A stretch of 64,000 nt of DNA, taken from positions 682,001 to 746,000 of the forward strand of contig NZ_VLLE01000003.1 of NCBI RefSeq assembly GCF_007830055.1, read 5' to 3'. Origin of the DNA: Lacibacter cauensis (GTDB taxonomy: Bacteria; Bacteroidota; Bacteroidia; Chitinophagales; Chitinophagaceae). The translations under genes and the position numbers were made by a program. Positions 36,871 through 43,938 of this stretch are shown in pieces. The notes below the pieces were generated by a model. The model saw only the letters and a program-made list of their open reading frames with translations, made no database searches and was not told the DNA's origin. How positions within the stretch are numbered: the stretch's first letter is position 1; each line of letters starts with the position of its first letter.

Positions 36871-37566
36871 AAAATATTCCATCGCCTGCCGCACCAGTTC
36901 GTCTTTGCCGGGTGCTTTGCCTACGATGATGGTATTGTTACAATATTGTTGGATTGTTTTTGCTGTTGTATTACCAATGGCAAACAAAATTGTTTGCGCA
37001 GGTACTTTATTGTTGCTGAAAAAACTGCTTACGGCACTGGGACTGTAAAATAAAACGGCCTGGTACTCTTTACTTATTTTGTGTGGTGTGTGAATGGTTT
37101 CGTACACCAGAATTTCCTGCACATCAATTCCACGTTTGCGGAGGATGGCTGGTAACTCATCTCTGCGTTGTTCGCCGCAAAAGAAAATCACTTCATCCGT
37201 ATCACTTTCTTCTGCAATACGTTCAGCAAGTTCGGTGGCGTTATTGGCAGTACCTGCAACACTGTGCACGCTAAAACTTTCCTGCAGTAATTTTTTGGTG
37301 GTATTGCCCATGCAATAAATGACCCAGTCGGGCTGTTGATCATCTTGCCAGGCAAGTACTGCTGTTACTGCATTCATGCTGGTAAAAACTACTGTTGCAG
37401 ATTGCAGGTAGGCCTGTTCAATTTCCTGCTGTACTTCTACCGTTTGAATCGGCTCGGTTTCGATGAAGGAAAGTTCATCAATAACGATGCCTTGCTGCAA
37501 TGCTTCTGCAACAAGCGAACGGGATAGTGGCCGGGTAGATAATATGTTGATTTTATTTTCCTGCAT
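36865..37566 (-). CDS. hemD: uroporphyrinogen-III synthase
   Basis: Cyclises hydroxymethylbilane with inversion of ring D to uroporphyrinogen III; cytosolic. This poorly conserved family is recognised here by ILSTRPLSRSLVAEALQQGI at the N-terminus, ATVVFTSMNAVTAV, EVIFFCGEQRRDELP, and AVLFYSPSAVSSFFS with ILFAIGNTTAKTI, together with its position after hemC. 233 residues from MQENKINIL at 37566, which gives a 14-bp overlap with the hemC end and probable translational coupling; a start at 37599 is possible but less natural. The stop codon lies in a heptad palindrome. Confidence 0.92.
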   Translation of the reverse strand: MQENKINILSTRPLSRSLVAEALQQGIVIDELSFIETEPIQTVEVQQEIEQAYLQSATVVFTSMNAVTAVLAWQDDQQPDWVIYCMGNTTKKLLQESFSVHSVAGTANNATELAERIAEESDTDEVIFFCGEQRRDELPAILRKRGIDVQEILVYETIHTPHKISKEYQAVLFYSPSAVSSFFSNNKVPAQTILFAIGNTTAKTIQQYCNNTIIVGKAPGKDELVRQAMEYFS

Positions 37567-38551
37567 GTTTAATACTATCGGCAATGGCTTTTCCGCCATG
37601 CATTAAAATTTCTTCAGCAGCTTCTAATCCAAGATGTGCTGCTTCGGGTATAGAAACAGTGTTTTCGTATTCTGCTTTTTGTTTTCCATCAAGCGAAAAA
37701 ATATTTCCACGGAAATGAATTTCTTCGTCAATCACTTCTGCATAGGCGCTGATGGGTGTTGAACAACCGCCTAATAATGCACGCAAAAACTCCCGTTCAA
37801 TTTTTGTACAGAAAGCAGTGTCGGCATCATTAAACTGTACACAGGCGTCCAGAGCATAATCATCCTCTTCTCTGCACACCACCATAATGGCACCTTGCGC
37901 AGGTGCAGGTAACATCCAATCCAGCTCAATCGAATTTTCAGGTCGAAGGTTAATACGTTGCAATCCTGCTGCGGCAAAAATGGCTGCATCCCAGTTCTCT
38001 TCTTTTAACTTGCGTAAACGTGTGTTTACATTGCCACGCAGATTTTCTACTGCCGAATTCGGATAGCGATGTAACCATTGTGCTTTTCTGCGGATGCTGC
38101 TGGTTGCAATGGTAAGTGGCAAGTGGTGAGTGGTGAGTGTGTTGCCGATAGTTGAAGCGTCTTCATTCACCATTGACCATTCACCATTCACAAATCCTAA
38201 TCGTGTACTCAATTCTTCCCATTCACCTTTCCATACCAACAAATCCTTCACCGGTCCACGTTTCAATACAGCGGCCTGTAGAATGCCTTTGGGTAATTGT
38301 GTAGGTACATCCTTCATAGAATGTACAGCAATATCAATTTTATTGTTGAGTAAAGCACTATCGAGACTGCGGGTAAACACGCCCTGTACACCCATTTCGT
38401 ATAAAGGTGTATTGAGATCAATATCGCCTTCGCTTTTAATGTAAACAAGCTCTGCTTCGTAGCCGTGTTGTGCCAGTAACTGTTTTACCTGTGTGGCCTG
38501 CCAGACTGCTAACTCGCTTTCCCTGGTGCCGATGCGGATAATTTTTCCCAT
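37553..38551 (-). CDS. hemC: hydroxymethylbilane synthase (porphobilinogen deaminase), with a repeat-encoded insert
   Basis: Polymerises four porphobilinogens on a dipyrromethane cofactor; cytosolic. 332 residues from MGKIIRIGTRES at 38551; the family is usually near 310. Conserved: ELAVWQAT, VHSMKDVPTQLPKG (K80-D81), SSIRRKAQW with LRGNVNTRL, and the cofactor cysteine C263 in LLGGCSTP. Residues about 120-147, just before the ATSSIRR substrate-binding segment, are encoded by an 84-bp inverted heptad repeat and look unlike any homologue; 84 is a multiple of three, so the frame survives. The start is 1 bp after the hemA stop; the end overlaps hemD. Activity is expected if the insert forms a surface loop. 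Confidence 0.95.
   Translation of the reverse strand: MGKIIRIGTRESELAVWQATQVKQLLAQHGYEAELVYIKSEGDIDLNTPLYEMGVQGVFTRSLDSALLNNKIDIAVHSMKDVPTQLPKGILQAAVLKRGPVKDLLVWKGEWEELSTRLGFVNGEWSMVNEDASTIGNTLTTHHLPLTIATSSIRRKAQWLHRYPNSAVENLRGNVNTRLRKLKEENWDAAIFAAAGLQRINLRPENSIELDWMLPAPAQGAIMVVCREEDDYALDACVQFNDADTAFCTKIEREFLRALLGGCSTPISAYAEVIDEEIHFRGNIFSLDGKQKAEYENTVSIPEAAHLGLEAAEEILMHGGKAIADSIKHAGK
38110..38193. repeat. heptad palindrome inserted in frame in hemC
   Basis: Left array 38110-38139 (TGGTAAG, TGGCAAG, TGGTGAG, TGGTGAG), a 24-nt spacer, right array 38164-38193 (CATTCAC, CATTGAC, CATTCAC, CATTCAC). The arms are inverted and partly complementary. The total length, 84 bp, equals 28 codons of hemC. 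Confidence 0.85.
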
Positions 38552-38552
38552 T

Positions 38553-39788
38553 TTATTCTGTGCCGGTAGCAATAAACTCATTGATGGCTTCAATATAGTA
38601 ACAGCCACGCTGGTTTTGCTCTTTCATTTTTGATGCCATGCAGTTGATCACTTTCTGAATTTTTTCATCGGCTTTGCTGCAGGCTGTATGATGCGGTTGC
38701 AAAGTTATATATAATGGGGAAGTATGAATTTCTTTCAGCTTTGTTTTTACGGCTTTCAGCACCGGTACATGCTTACGCATCTGGTACCAATCCATAAATT
38801 CGGCTGTATGTTCGGTAATAATCTCTTTGGCTTTTGGTACTTCAGCCTCACGCCTGGCCAGTGTTTCGTCTTTCAGCTTCGAAAGCTCATCTACATTTAC
38901 CAAGGTTACATTAGGTAATTCGGCTGCAGAGGCTTCTACATTGTTCGGAATCGATAAGTCGATCACGAGTTTGCGTTGCGTACCTGCTAACTGCTGTTTC
39001 AGAATGGTTGGTTCAGCAGAGTTGGTTGCCACCAGGATAATGTCTGCTTCGGCAATTTTTTCGCTCAGTGCTTCTATTGGTGCCGAAAACAAACCAAGCT
39101 CTTCTGCCAATGCAGCTGCTTTTTCTTCGGTACGGTTAATAAGCGTAATATTTTTTGTACCCAGGTAATCTACCAGGTTTTTACAAGTGTTACGTCCAAA
39201 CTTACCGGTACCCAGCAACACAATTTTTTTGTTGCGGATCTGTTTTACATGCTCACGAATAAATTGTACAGCAGCAAAAGAAACCGAAACAGTACCATCG
39301 CTTAGCCGGGTGTTATTCTTAATGGCCTTGCTTGCCTGCAGCATACAGTTGACTAAACGCTCGGTAAATGCATGGATGCGTTGCTGTTGCTTGGCAGTTT
39401 TTGCAGCTTGTTTAATTTGTCCTACAATTTCATAATCGCCAAGTATCTGCGAATCCAATCCGCCGCCTACATGAAACAAATGATCAATCGCCGCTTTTCC
39501 TTTTTTTACGTAAGCCCTTGCTTTAAACTCTTCCATGCTGCCTTCTGTTTGGCTGCAGAGCAGTTGCTCCAGCTGCATAGGTTCATCTGCAAAACCATAA
39601 ATTTCGGTGCGGTTACAGGTAGAAACTACAAAGGTTTCCTGTACACCAAATTCGGGAGCCTGTTTCAGTAGGGTTTCGTATTGATCGGGAGAAAGAGCAA
39701 AACGGCCACGCATTTCTGCATCTGTTTTGCGGTAGTTGATACCCGCAATAAAAAATTTCGATATGTCTTTTGTGCCGTTTTTGTGCAT
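38553..39788 (-). CDS. hemA: glutamyl-tRNA reductase
   Basis: NADPH-dependent reduction of glutamyl-tRNA to glutamate-1-semialdehyde, the committed and usually regulated step of the C5 heme pathway. 411 residues from MHKNGTKDI at 39788. Seen: FFIAGINYRKTDAEMRGRF, the catalytic cysteine C58 in VVSTCNRTEIYG, GGGLDSQILGDYEIVGQIK, the Rossmann motif LLGTGKFGRNT near 184, and VDLSIPNNVE. The open frame extends to 39833, but this crosses a TAnnTTTG element, so the downstream ATG is preferred. First gene of the minus-strand heme operon, divergent from hemH, with hemC following after 1 bp. Confidence 0.95.
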   Translation of the reverse strand: MHKNGTKDISKFFIAGINYRKTDAEMRGRFALSPDQYETLLKQAPEFGVQETFVVSTCNRTEIYGFADEPMQLEQLLCSQTEGSMEEFKARAYVKKGKAAIDHLFHVGGGLDSQILGDYEIVGQIKQAAKTAKQQQRIHAFTERLVNCMLQASKAIKNNTRLSDGTVSVSFAAVQFIREHVKQIRNKKIVLLGTGKFGRNTCKNLVDYLGTKNITLINRTEEKAAALAEELGLFSAPIEALSEKIAEADIILVATNSAEPTILKQQLAGTQRKLVIDLSIPNNVEASAAELPNVTLVNVDELSKLKDETLARREAEVPKAKEIITEHTAEFMDWYQMRKHVPVLKAVKTKLKEIHTSPLYITLQPHHTACSKADEKIQKVINCMASKMKEQNQRGCYYIEAINEFIATGTE

Positions 39789-39814
39789 GGTGATTGTACC
39801 AAAAATCTCAAGCG

Positions 39815-39822
39815 CAAAAGTA
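39815..39822 (-). promoter_or_regulatory. predicted -7 element of the hemA operon
   Basis: TACTTTTG on the minus strand, 26 bp before the hemA ATG; a TTG lies 16 bp further upstream. It probably drives hemA-C-D-E-F-B-L. The 39823-40009 divergent region between hemA and hemH shows no gene. Confidence 0.5.
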
Positions 39823-40009
39823 ACCTCGGGCATCGCATCAACCTAAAAATTCTGTCATTGCATTGTCAAAAGAAAAAGTGATTTTAATCAGTTGAACGAG
39901 TGCTCATTATCAATGAAAAACCGTAGCAGAAAATGCATCAATTCATTACCTGAATAAGACATTTCGTACAAGTTTTCGTGCAGATTGAACTTTTCTTTTG
40001 TAATGCGGT

Positions 40010-40017
40010 TACTTTTG
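40010..40017 (+). promoter_or_regulatory. predicted -7 element of hemH
   Basis: TACTTTTG, 18 bp before the hemH ATG, with a TTG at 39985-39987 upstream (22-bp spacer). It uses the same octamer as the divergent hemA promoter. Confidence 0.5.
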
Positions 40018-40035
40018 CAAACGATTTAAAATTTC

Positions 40036-41091
40036 ATGGCACAAGCAATACGAAAAGGAATTCTGCTGATGAATCTTGGTTCGCCCGATTCAACCGAGGT
40101 AAAAGATGTACGCAGGTATTTGAACGAATTTTTGATGGATGAACGGGTGATTGATATTCCTTATCTGATCCGTGCTTTACTGGTAAAAGGAATTATTGTT
40201 CCTTTTCGTGCACCAAAATCGGCCAAAGCGTATCAAAGCATCTGGACGGATGAAGGCTCGCCTTTGATTGTGTTGACGAAGCAATTACAACAGGCCGTGC
40301 AAGATGAAGTAAGTTATCCTGTTGAAATTGCCATGCGTTATGGTAATCCAACGGTACAACACGCCTTTGCACAGCTGATGCAGAAAGCGCCTGAGCTGGA
40401 TGAAGTGATTGCGGTTCCGTTATATCCGCACTATGCCATGTCATCGTATGAAACTGCGGTAGAAAGTGTAAAAGAAATTCATGCAAAAGGAAATTATCCT
40501 TTCCAGTTAAATTTTATCAAGCCTTATTACAATAACACCGAGTATATCGATGCGTTGGCAGAAAGTATTAAACCTTACCTGCAACAGGAGTTTGATCATA
40601 TTCTGTTCAGCTATCACGGAGTGCCCGAACGGCATATTCGTAAAGGCGATACAACCGGTTGTCATTGTTTAAAAGTAAATGATTGCTGTAATGTTGATTC
40701 GGCAGCACATACACAATGCTACCGCCATCAATGTGTGGTAACAACAAAACTGGTTGCAAAAAAACTCGGTTTGCCCGAAGGTAAATTCGGTTTTTCATTT
40801 CAGTCACGTTTAGGAAAAGAAGAATGGTTAAAGCCCTACACTGCCAAACGTTTTGAGGAAATGCCAAAAGAGGGGATTAAAAAATTATTGGTGGCTTGTC
40901 CGGCATTTGTGAGCGATTGTTTGGAAACACTAGAAGAAATAGCAGAAGAAGGGAAGGAAGATTTTATGCATCATGGCGGCGAATCGTTTACCATGATTCC
41001 CTGTTTGAATATACATCCCATGTGGGTGAAAGCAGTTGCGGGCTGGGCCAACAATGTAGCAGCAGGAGAGAAGGAGATGGTGCTGGCTTAG
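40036..41091 (+). CDS. hemH: ferrochelatase
   Basis: Inserts Fe2+ into protoporphyrin IX (or coproporphyrin III) at the membrane face. 351 residues. Seen: GILLMNLGSPDS at the N-terminus; VAMRYGNP-like EIAMRYGNPTV; PLYPHYAMSSYETA; FSYHGVPERHIRKGD with the catalytic histidine; FSFQSRLGKEEWLKPYT; and CPAFVSDCLETLEEI. A cysteine-rich loop with GCHCLKVNDCC near 207-217 is found in a subset of ferrochelatases and may bind an iron-sulfur cluster or metal. Divergent from the hemA operon, with hemJ 144 bp downstream across a heptad element. Confidence 0.95.
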   Translation: MAQAIRKGILLMNLGSPDSTEVKDVRRYLNEFLMDERVIDIPYLIRALLVKGIIVPFRAPKSAKAYQSIWTDEGSPLIVLTKQLQQAVQDEVSYPVEIAMRYGNPTVQHAFAQLMQKAPELDEVIAVPLYPHYAMSSYETAVESVKEIHAKGNYPFQLNFIKPYYNNTEYIDALAESIKPYLQQEFDHILFSYHGVPERHIRKGDTTGCHCLKVNDCCNVDSAAHTQCYRHQCVVTTKLVAKKLGLPEGKFGFSFQSRLGKEEWLKPYTAKRFEEMPKEGIKKLLVACPAFVSDCLETLEEIAEEGKEDFMHHGGESFTMIPCLNIHPMWVKAVAGWANNVAAGEKEMVLA

Positions 41092-41092
41092 A

Positions 41093-41235
41093 GGTCAATG
41101 GTCAATAGTGAGTGGTGAGTGCCGTGCTGTGTGCACCATGGGGCTGTGTAACTTTTATATGAACTTTGTAATGTTAATTTATAATGTTTGGTGTTGCTGT
41201 CTTTAATTGACTGTTCACCATTCACCATTCACATC
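41093..41235. repeat. heptad arrays between hemH and hemJ
   Basis: Left array 41093-41120 (GGTCAAT, GGTCAAT, AGTGAGT, GGTGAGT), which begins 1 bp after the hemH stop. Inverted right array 41206-41235 (ATTCACC units), which ends directly at the hemJ ATG. The 85-bp spacer is longer than in other solo copies. No gene inside. Confidence 0.7.
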
Positions 41236-41781
41236 ATGTATCTCTACGTTAAAGCACTCCACATCATCTTCATCGTTACCTGGTTTGCGGGATTATTCTA
41301 CATGCCCCGTTTGTTTATTTACAATGTTGAGGCCAATCAGAAAGACGAGACCAGCCGTAAAGTATTACAGGAGCAGTTTGGTATTATGATGAAGCGTTTG
41401 TGGTATGGCATTACATGGCCATCGGCAATTCTTACATTCGTCTTTGGGATATGGGTTTTGTTCGAAAGCGGTTATGCAAAAATTGTGTTTGAACCTGCAG
41501 GCAGGTGGATGTTGATTAAACTCATTTTTGTTGTCTTCTTATATCTCTATCATTTTTCTCTGCAGAAAATTCTGAAACAACAACTGGCTGGCGTATTTAC
41601 CTATACTTCACAACAACTCCGCATTTGGAACGAAGTGGCAACCATCTTCTTAGTTGCAGTCGTGATGCTGGTGGTGGTAAAACAAAACCTCAGTGCATTG
41701 TGGGGCGTTCTTGGATTACTGTTGTTTGTGGTATTGCTGATGAGTGCAATTAAGGTTTATAAACTGTTGCGGAAAGCCTGA
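41236..41781 (+). CDS. hemJ: HemJ-type protoporphyrinogen IX oxidase
   Basis: Inner-membrane protein of 181 residues that oxidises protoporphyrinogen IX to protoporphyrin IX, replacing HemG/HemY. Four membrane helices are visible. The N-terminal MYLYVKALHIIFIVTWFAGLFYMPRLFIY is close to the family signature, with the conserved H9 and the helix-1 arginine; YGITWPSAILTFVFG, GRWMLIKLIFVVFLYLYHF and LRIWNEVATIFLVAVVMLV follow. The open frame begins at 41188, but the first 16 residues are read from a heptad array, so the ATG at 41236 is preferred. It completes the path between HemF/HemN and HemH. Confidence 0.9.
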   Translation: MYLYVKALHIIFIVTWFAGLFYMPRLFIYNVEANQKDETSRKVLQEQFGIMMKRLWYGITWPSAILTFVFGIWVLFESGYAKIVFEPAGRWMLIKLIFVVFLYLYHFSLQKILKQQLAGVFTYTSQQLRIWNEVATIFLVAVVMLVVVKQNLSALWGVLGLLLFVVLLMSAIKVYKLLRKA

Positions 41782-41905
41782 GTAGTTTCCTCTCAAACGA
41801 TCGTTCATTTTTAGGTGTGCACTACTTCTTTTCATTTCAGCAAAAGGAAATGATTAGTTTTAGCGTCAAACCATTGCTATCAGGCAAAACCAAAACTCAC
41901 CAACA

Positions 41906-42268
41906 ATGAAAAAATCAATGCTCGTTTCGGTAGTCTTCGTATCGTTTGTACTTATTATTTTCTCCTGTTCTCGTAAATCGGCAGCTACTTCTTCTGTAAG
42001 TAAAAAGGAATCGGCTGCTGTAACCATGTACCAGAGTAGTGTAAAACCATTGATTGCACTCAGGTGCTCGCCGTGTCATTTCCCTGCAGATGGCGGAAAG
42101 AAAAGACCACTGGATAATTACGATAGTGTAAAAGTGATGGCTGCAGATATGGTACGTCGTGTAGAATTAAATCCGGGCGAAAGAGGATTTATGCCTTTCA
42201 AAAAGTCAAAACTTACTTCAGAAGAAATTGCTGTATTTAAAAAGTGGGCTGAGGAAACAGCGAAATAA
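41906..42268 (+). CDS. small c-type cytochrome lipoprotein
   Basis: 120-residue exported lipoprotein (signal ending IIFSC, lipidated C21 predicted). A single heme site CSPCH lies in LIALRCSPCHFPADGGKKRPLDNY, and MPFKKSKLTSEEIAVFKKWAEE provides a candidate Met ligand and the last helix, the layout of short planctomycete-type cytochrome c domains. Probable periplasmic electron carrier. It lies 124 bp after hemJ in the same direction and is convergent with hemN across a very strong terminator. The redox partner is unknown. Confidence 0.82.
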   Translation: MKKSMLVSVVFVSFVLIIFSCSRKSAATSSVSKKESAAVTMYQSSVKPLIALRCSPCHFPADGGKKRPLDNYDSVKVMAADMVRRVELNPGERGFMPFKKSKLTSEEIAVFKKWAEETAK

Positions 42269-42282
42269 GTACAGCTCTATCT

Positions 42283-42328
42283 TCAATAAATAACAAACCC
42301 CAAATAATCGGGGTTTGTTATTTATTGA
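42283..42328. terminator. strong bidirectional terminator
   Basis: A perfect 19-bp stem (42283-42301 with 42310-42328; GC-rich inner part ACCCC/GGGGT, AT-rich outer part) has an 8-nt loop. It lies between the convergent cytochrome gene and hemN. Confidence 0.92.
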
Positions 42329-42372
42329 AACTGGATTTTGGGTATTGCTTACTTTATTTTCAGCATGCATCA

Positions 42373-43737
42373 TCAAATTGCTTTGCTGAACATTGGTTTT
42401 ACCGTATCTCTTTGCAGGTACAAATCAAATGCACTGCAGATATTGCGGATAAACTGGCGACCTTTTTCGGTTACAACCAATCCGTCTTCATTCAAATAAA
42501 TTAAGCCATCATCGAGAGGTTGCTGCAGTTGTGGCAATACATATTTGTGGATGAGGCGTTGATCTTCTCTGCGGAACACGGCATAACCCCGGCAACTGAT
42601 GCCGAGAATATATTTGCGGAAGGCCTTATCTTCTTCACTCAAAAAATAGCCTTTAAAAATGGGCAGTTCGTTGCGTTGGATGCACTCATAATATTCGTGC
42701 AGCGATTTTTTATTTTGTCCGAACGCTACGCCAATATCGCTGATGCTTGATACACCCAGCCCAAGCAGCATAGAGGTATGTTGTGTGGTATAACCCATAA
42801 AATTGCGGTGCAGTTTACCGGTTTCCCATGCAAGAAACAACTCATCGTTAGGTAATGCAAAATGATCCATACCAATATCAATATAACCCGCAGCCGTAAG
42901 CAGCTCTTTTCCTTTCAGGTATAGCTGCAGTTTTTCTTCAGGCGACGGCAGATCGTTTTCATCAAACAAACGTTGTCCACGGCTGGTCCAGGGCACATGC
43001 GCATAACTGTAAAATGCAATACGGTCGGGGCGCAGGGCAATTACTTCTTCAATTGTACGTGTTATACTTGCCAGGGTTTGTTTCGGCAAACCATAGATCA
43101 AATCGTAATTCACCGAAACAAAGCCAATGGCACGTGCTTCTTCGGTTGCACGTTGTACGTTTTCAAGGGGTTGAATGCGGTTGATAATACGTTGTACTTC
43201 GGGGTCGTTATCCTGCACACCATAACTGATGCGGCGGAACCCGAGGTTGTATAATGTTTCTAAATGTTCTTTTGTGGTATTATTGGGATGGCCTTCAATG
43301 CTGAACTCATGATGCGGATGTACCGTGGAATGCCCGGTAATAAAATGTATTAAGCGTTCAAGATTGGCAGGTGAAAAGAAAGTAGGCGTGCCACCACCAA
43401 GATGCAGTTCACGGATCACCGGTTTTTCCGGCAGCAGCGACAGATAGAGTTGAAACTCTTTTTCAATCATGCCAAGGTATTCCTCTTCTACACTGTGATT
43501 GGTTGTAATTTTTTTATTACAGCCGCAGTAAGTACATAGCGATTCGCAAAATGGTAAATGAATATATAAACTGATGCCTTCTTTGTGGTTGTGCAGCTGA
43601 AACTGCTGTTGCAACAGATGAATGTATTGTTGCTGGTCGATGTTTTCTTTCCACACCGGCACTGTTGGATAGCTTGTATAACGGGGCACGGGTTTGTTGT
43701 AACGGCGTACCAGTTGTTGAAATACTTCGGGTTGCAT
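42373..43737 (-). CDS. hemN: oxygen-independent coproporphyrinogen III dehydrogenase
   Basis: Radical-SAM enzyme that performs the HemF reaction without oxygen. 454 residues, as in E. coli HemN. The cluster motif CESLCTYCGC gives C64, C68, C71 and C73 (Cx3Cx2CxC). Also present: RYTSYPTVPVWKEN near the N-terminus, GGGTPTFFSPANL, YDLIYGLPKQT, DHFALPNDEL and GLGVSSIS, which distinguish true HemN from HemW. It is transcribed alone towards the hemJ side. An FNR-like palindrome about 55 bp upstream would fit anaerobic induction. Confidence 0.95.
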   Translation of the reverse strand: MQPEVFQQLVRRYNKPVPRYTSYPTVPVWKENIDQQQYIHLLQQQFQLHNHKEGISLYIHLPFCESLCTYCGCNKKITTNHSVEEEYLGMIEKEFQLYLSLLPEKPVIRELHLGGGTPTFFSPANLERLIHFITGHSTVHPHHEFSIEGHPNNTTKEHLETLYNLGFRRISYGVQDNDPEVQRIINRIQPLENVQRATEEARAIGFVSVNYDLIYGLPKQTLASITRTIEEVIALRPDRIAFYSYAHVPWTSRGQRLFDENDLPSPEEKLQLYLKGKELLTAAGYIDIGMDHFALPNDELFLAWETGKLHRNFMGYTTQHTSMLLGLGVSSISDIGVAFGQNKKSLHEYYECIQRNELPIFKGYFLSEEDKAFRKYILGISCRGYAVFRREDQRLIHKYVLPQLQQPLDDGLIYLNEDGLVVTEKGRQFIRNICSAFDLYLQRDTVKPMFSKAI

Positions 43738-43791
43738 AGTGCAAAACTGGAGCTTAAATAAGCGTTGTTTGTTGAGGCTGGTTGGTATGGT

Positions 43792-43809
43792 TGCTGATTT
43801 TCATCAGCA
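43792..43809 (-). promoter_or_regulatory. FNR/CRP-like palindrome upstream of hemN
   Basis: TGCTGAT-TTTC-ATCAGCA is a perfect inverted repeat whose core CTGAT-N4-ATCAG differs by one base per half-site from the FNR consensus TTGAT-N4-ATCAA. It is centred about 63 bp before the hemN ATG, in the divergent hemN / TonB receptor region. Confidence 0.45.
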
Positions 43810-43870
43810 GAAACGGCCGGGCTGTACTTTCTGTCATCGGCTTGTCAGCTTTTCCCGTTTACATAACTAG

Positions 43871-43880
43871 TTTTCCCGAT
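43871..43880 (+). promoter_or_regulatory. motif shared by both TonB receptor genes
   Basis: TTTTCCCGAT lies 58 bp before the FecA-like receptor ATG and is identical to the copy before the siderophore receptor gene (16512). A second partial copy, TTTTCCCG, lies at about 43851-43858, one helical double-turn upstream. Confidence 0.4.
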
Positions 43881-43938
43881 TCCGTAAATGGATTTTTTTA
43901 TGCTGACTGAATTTTGCGGCGGTTTTTAAAGATTACAC

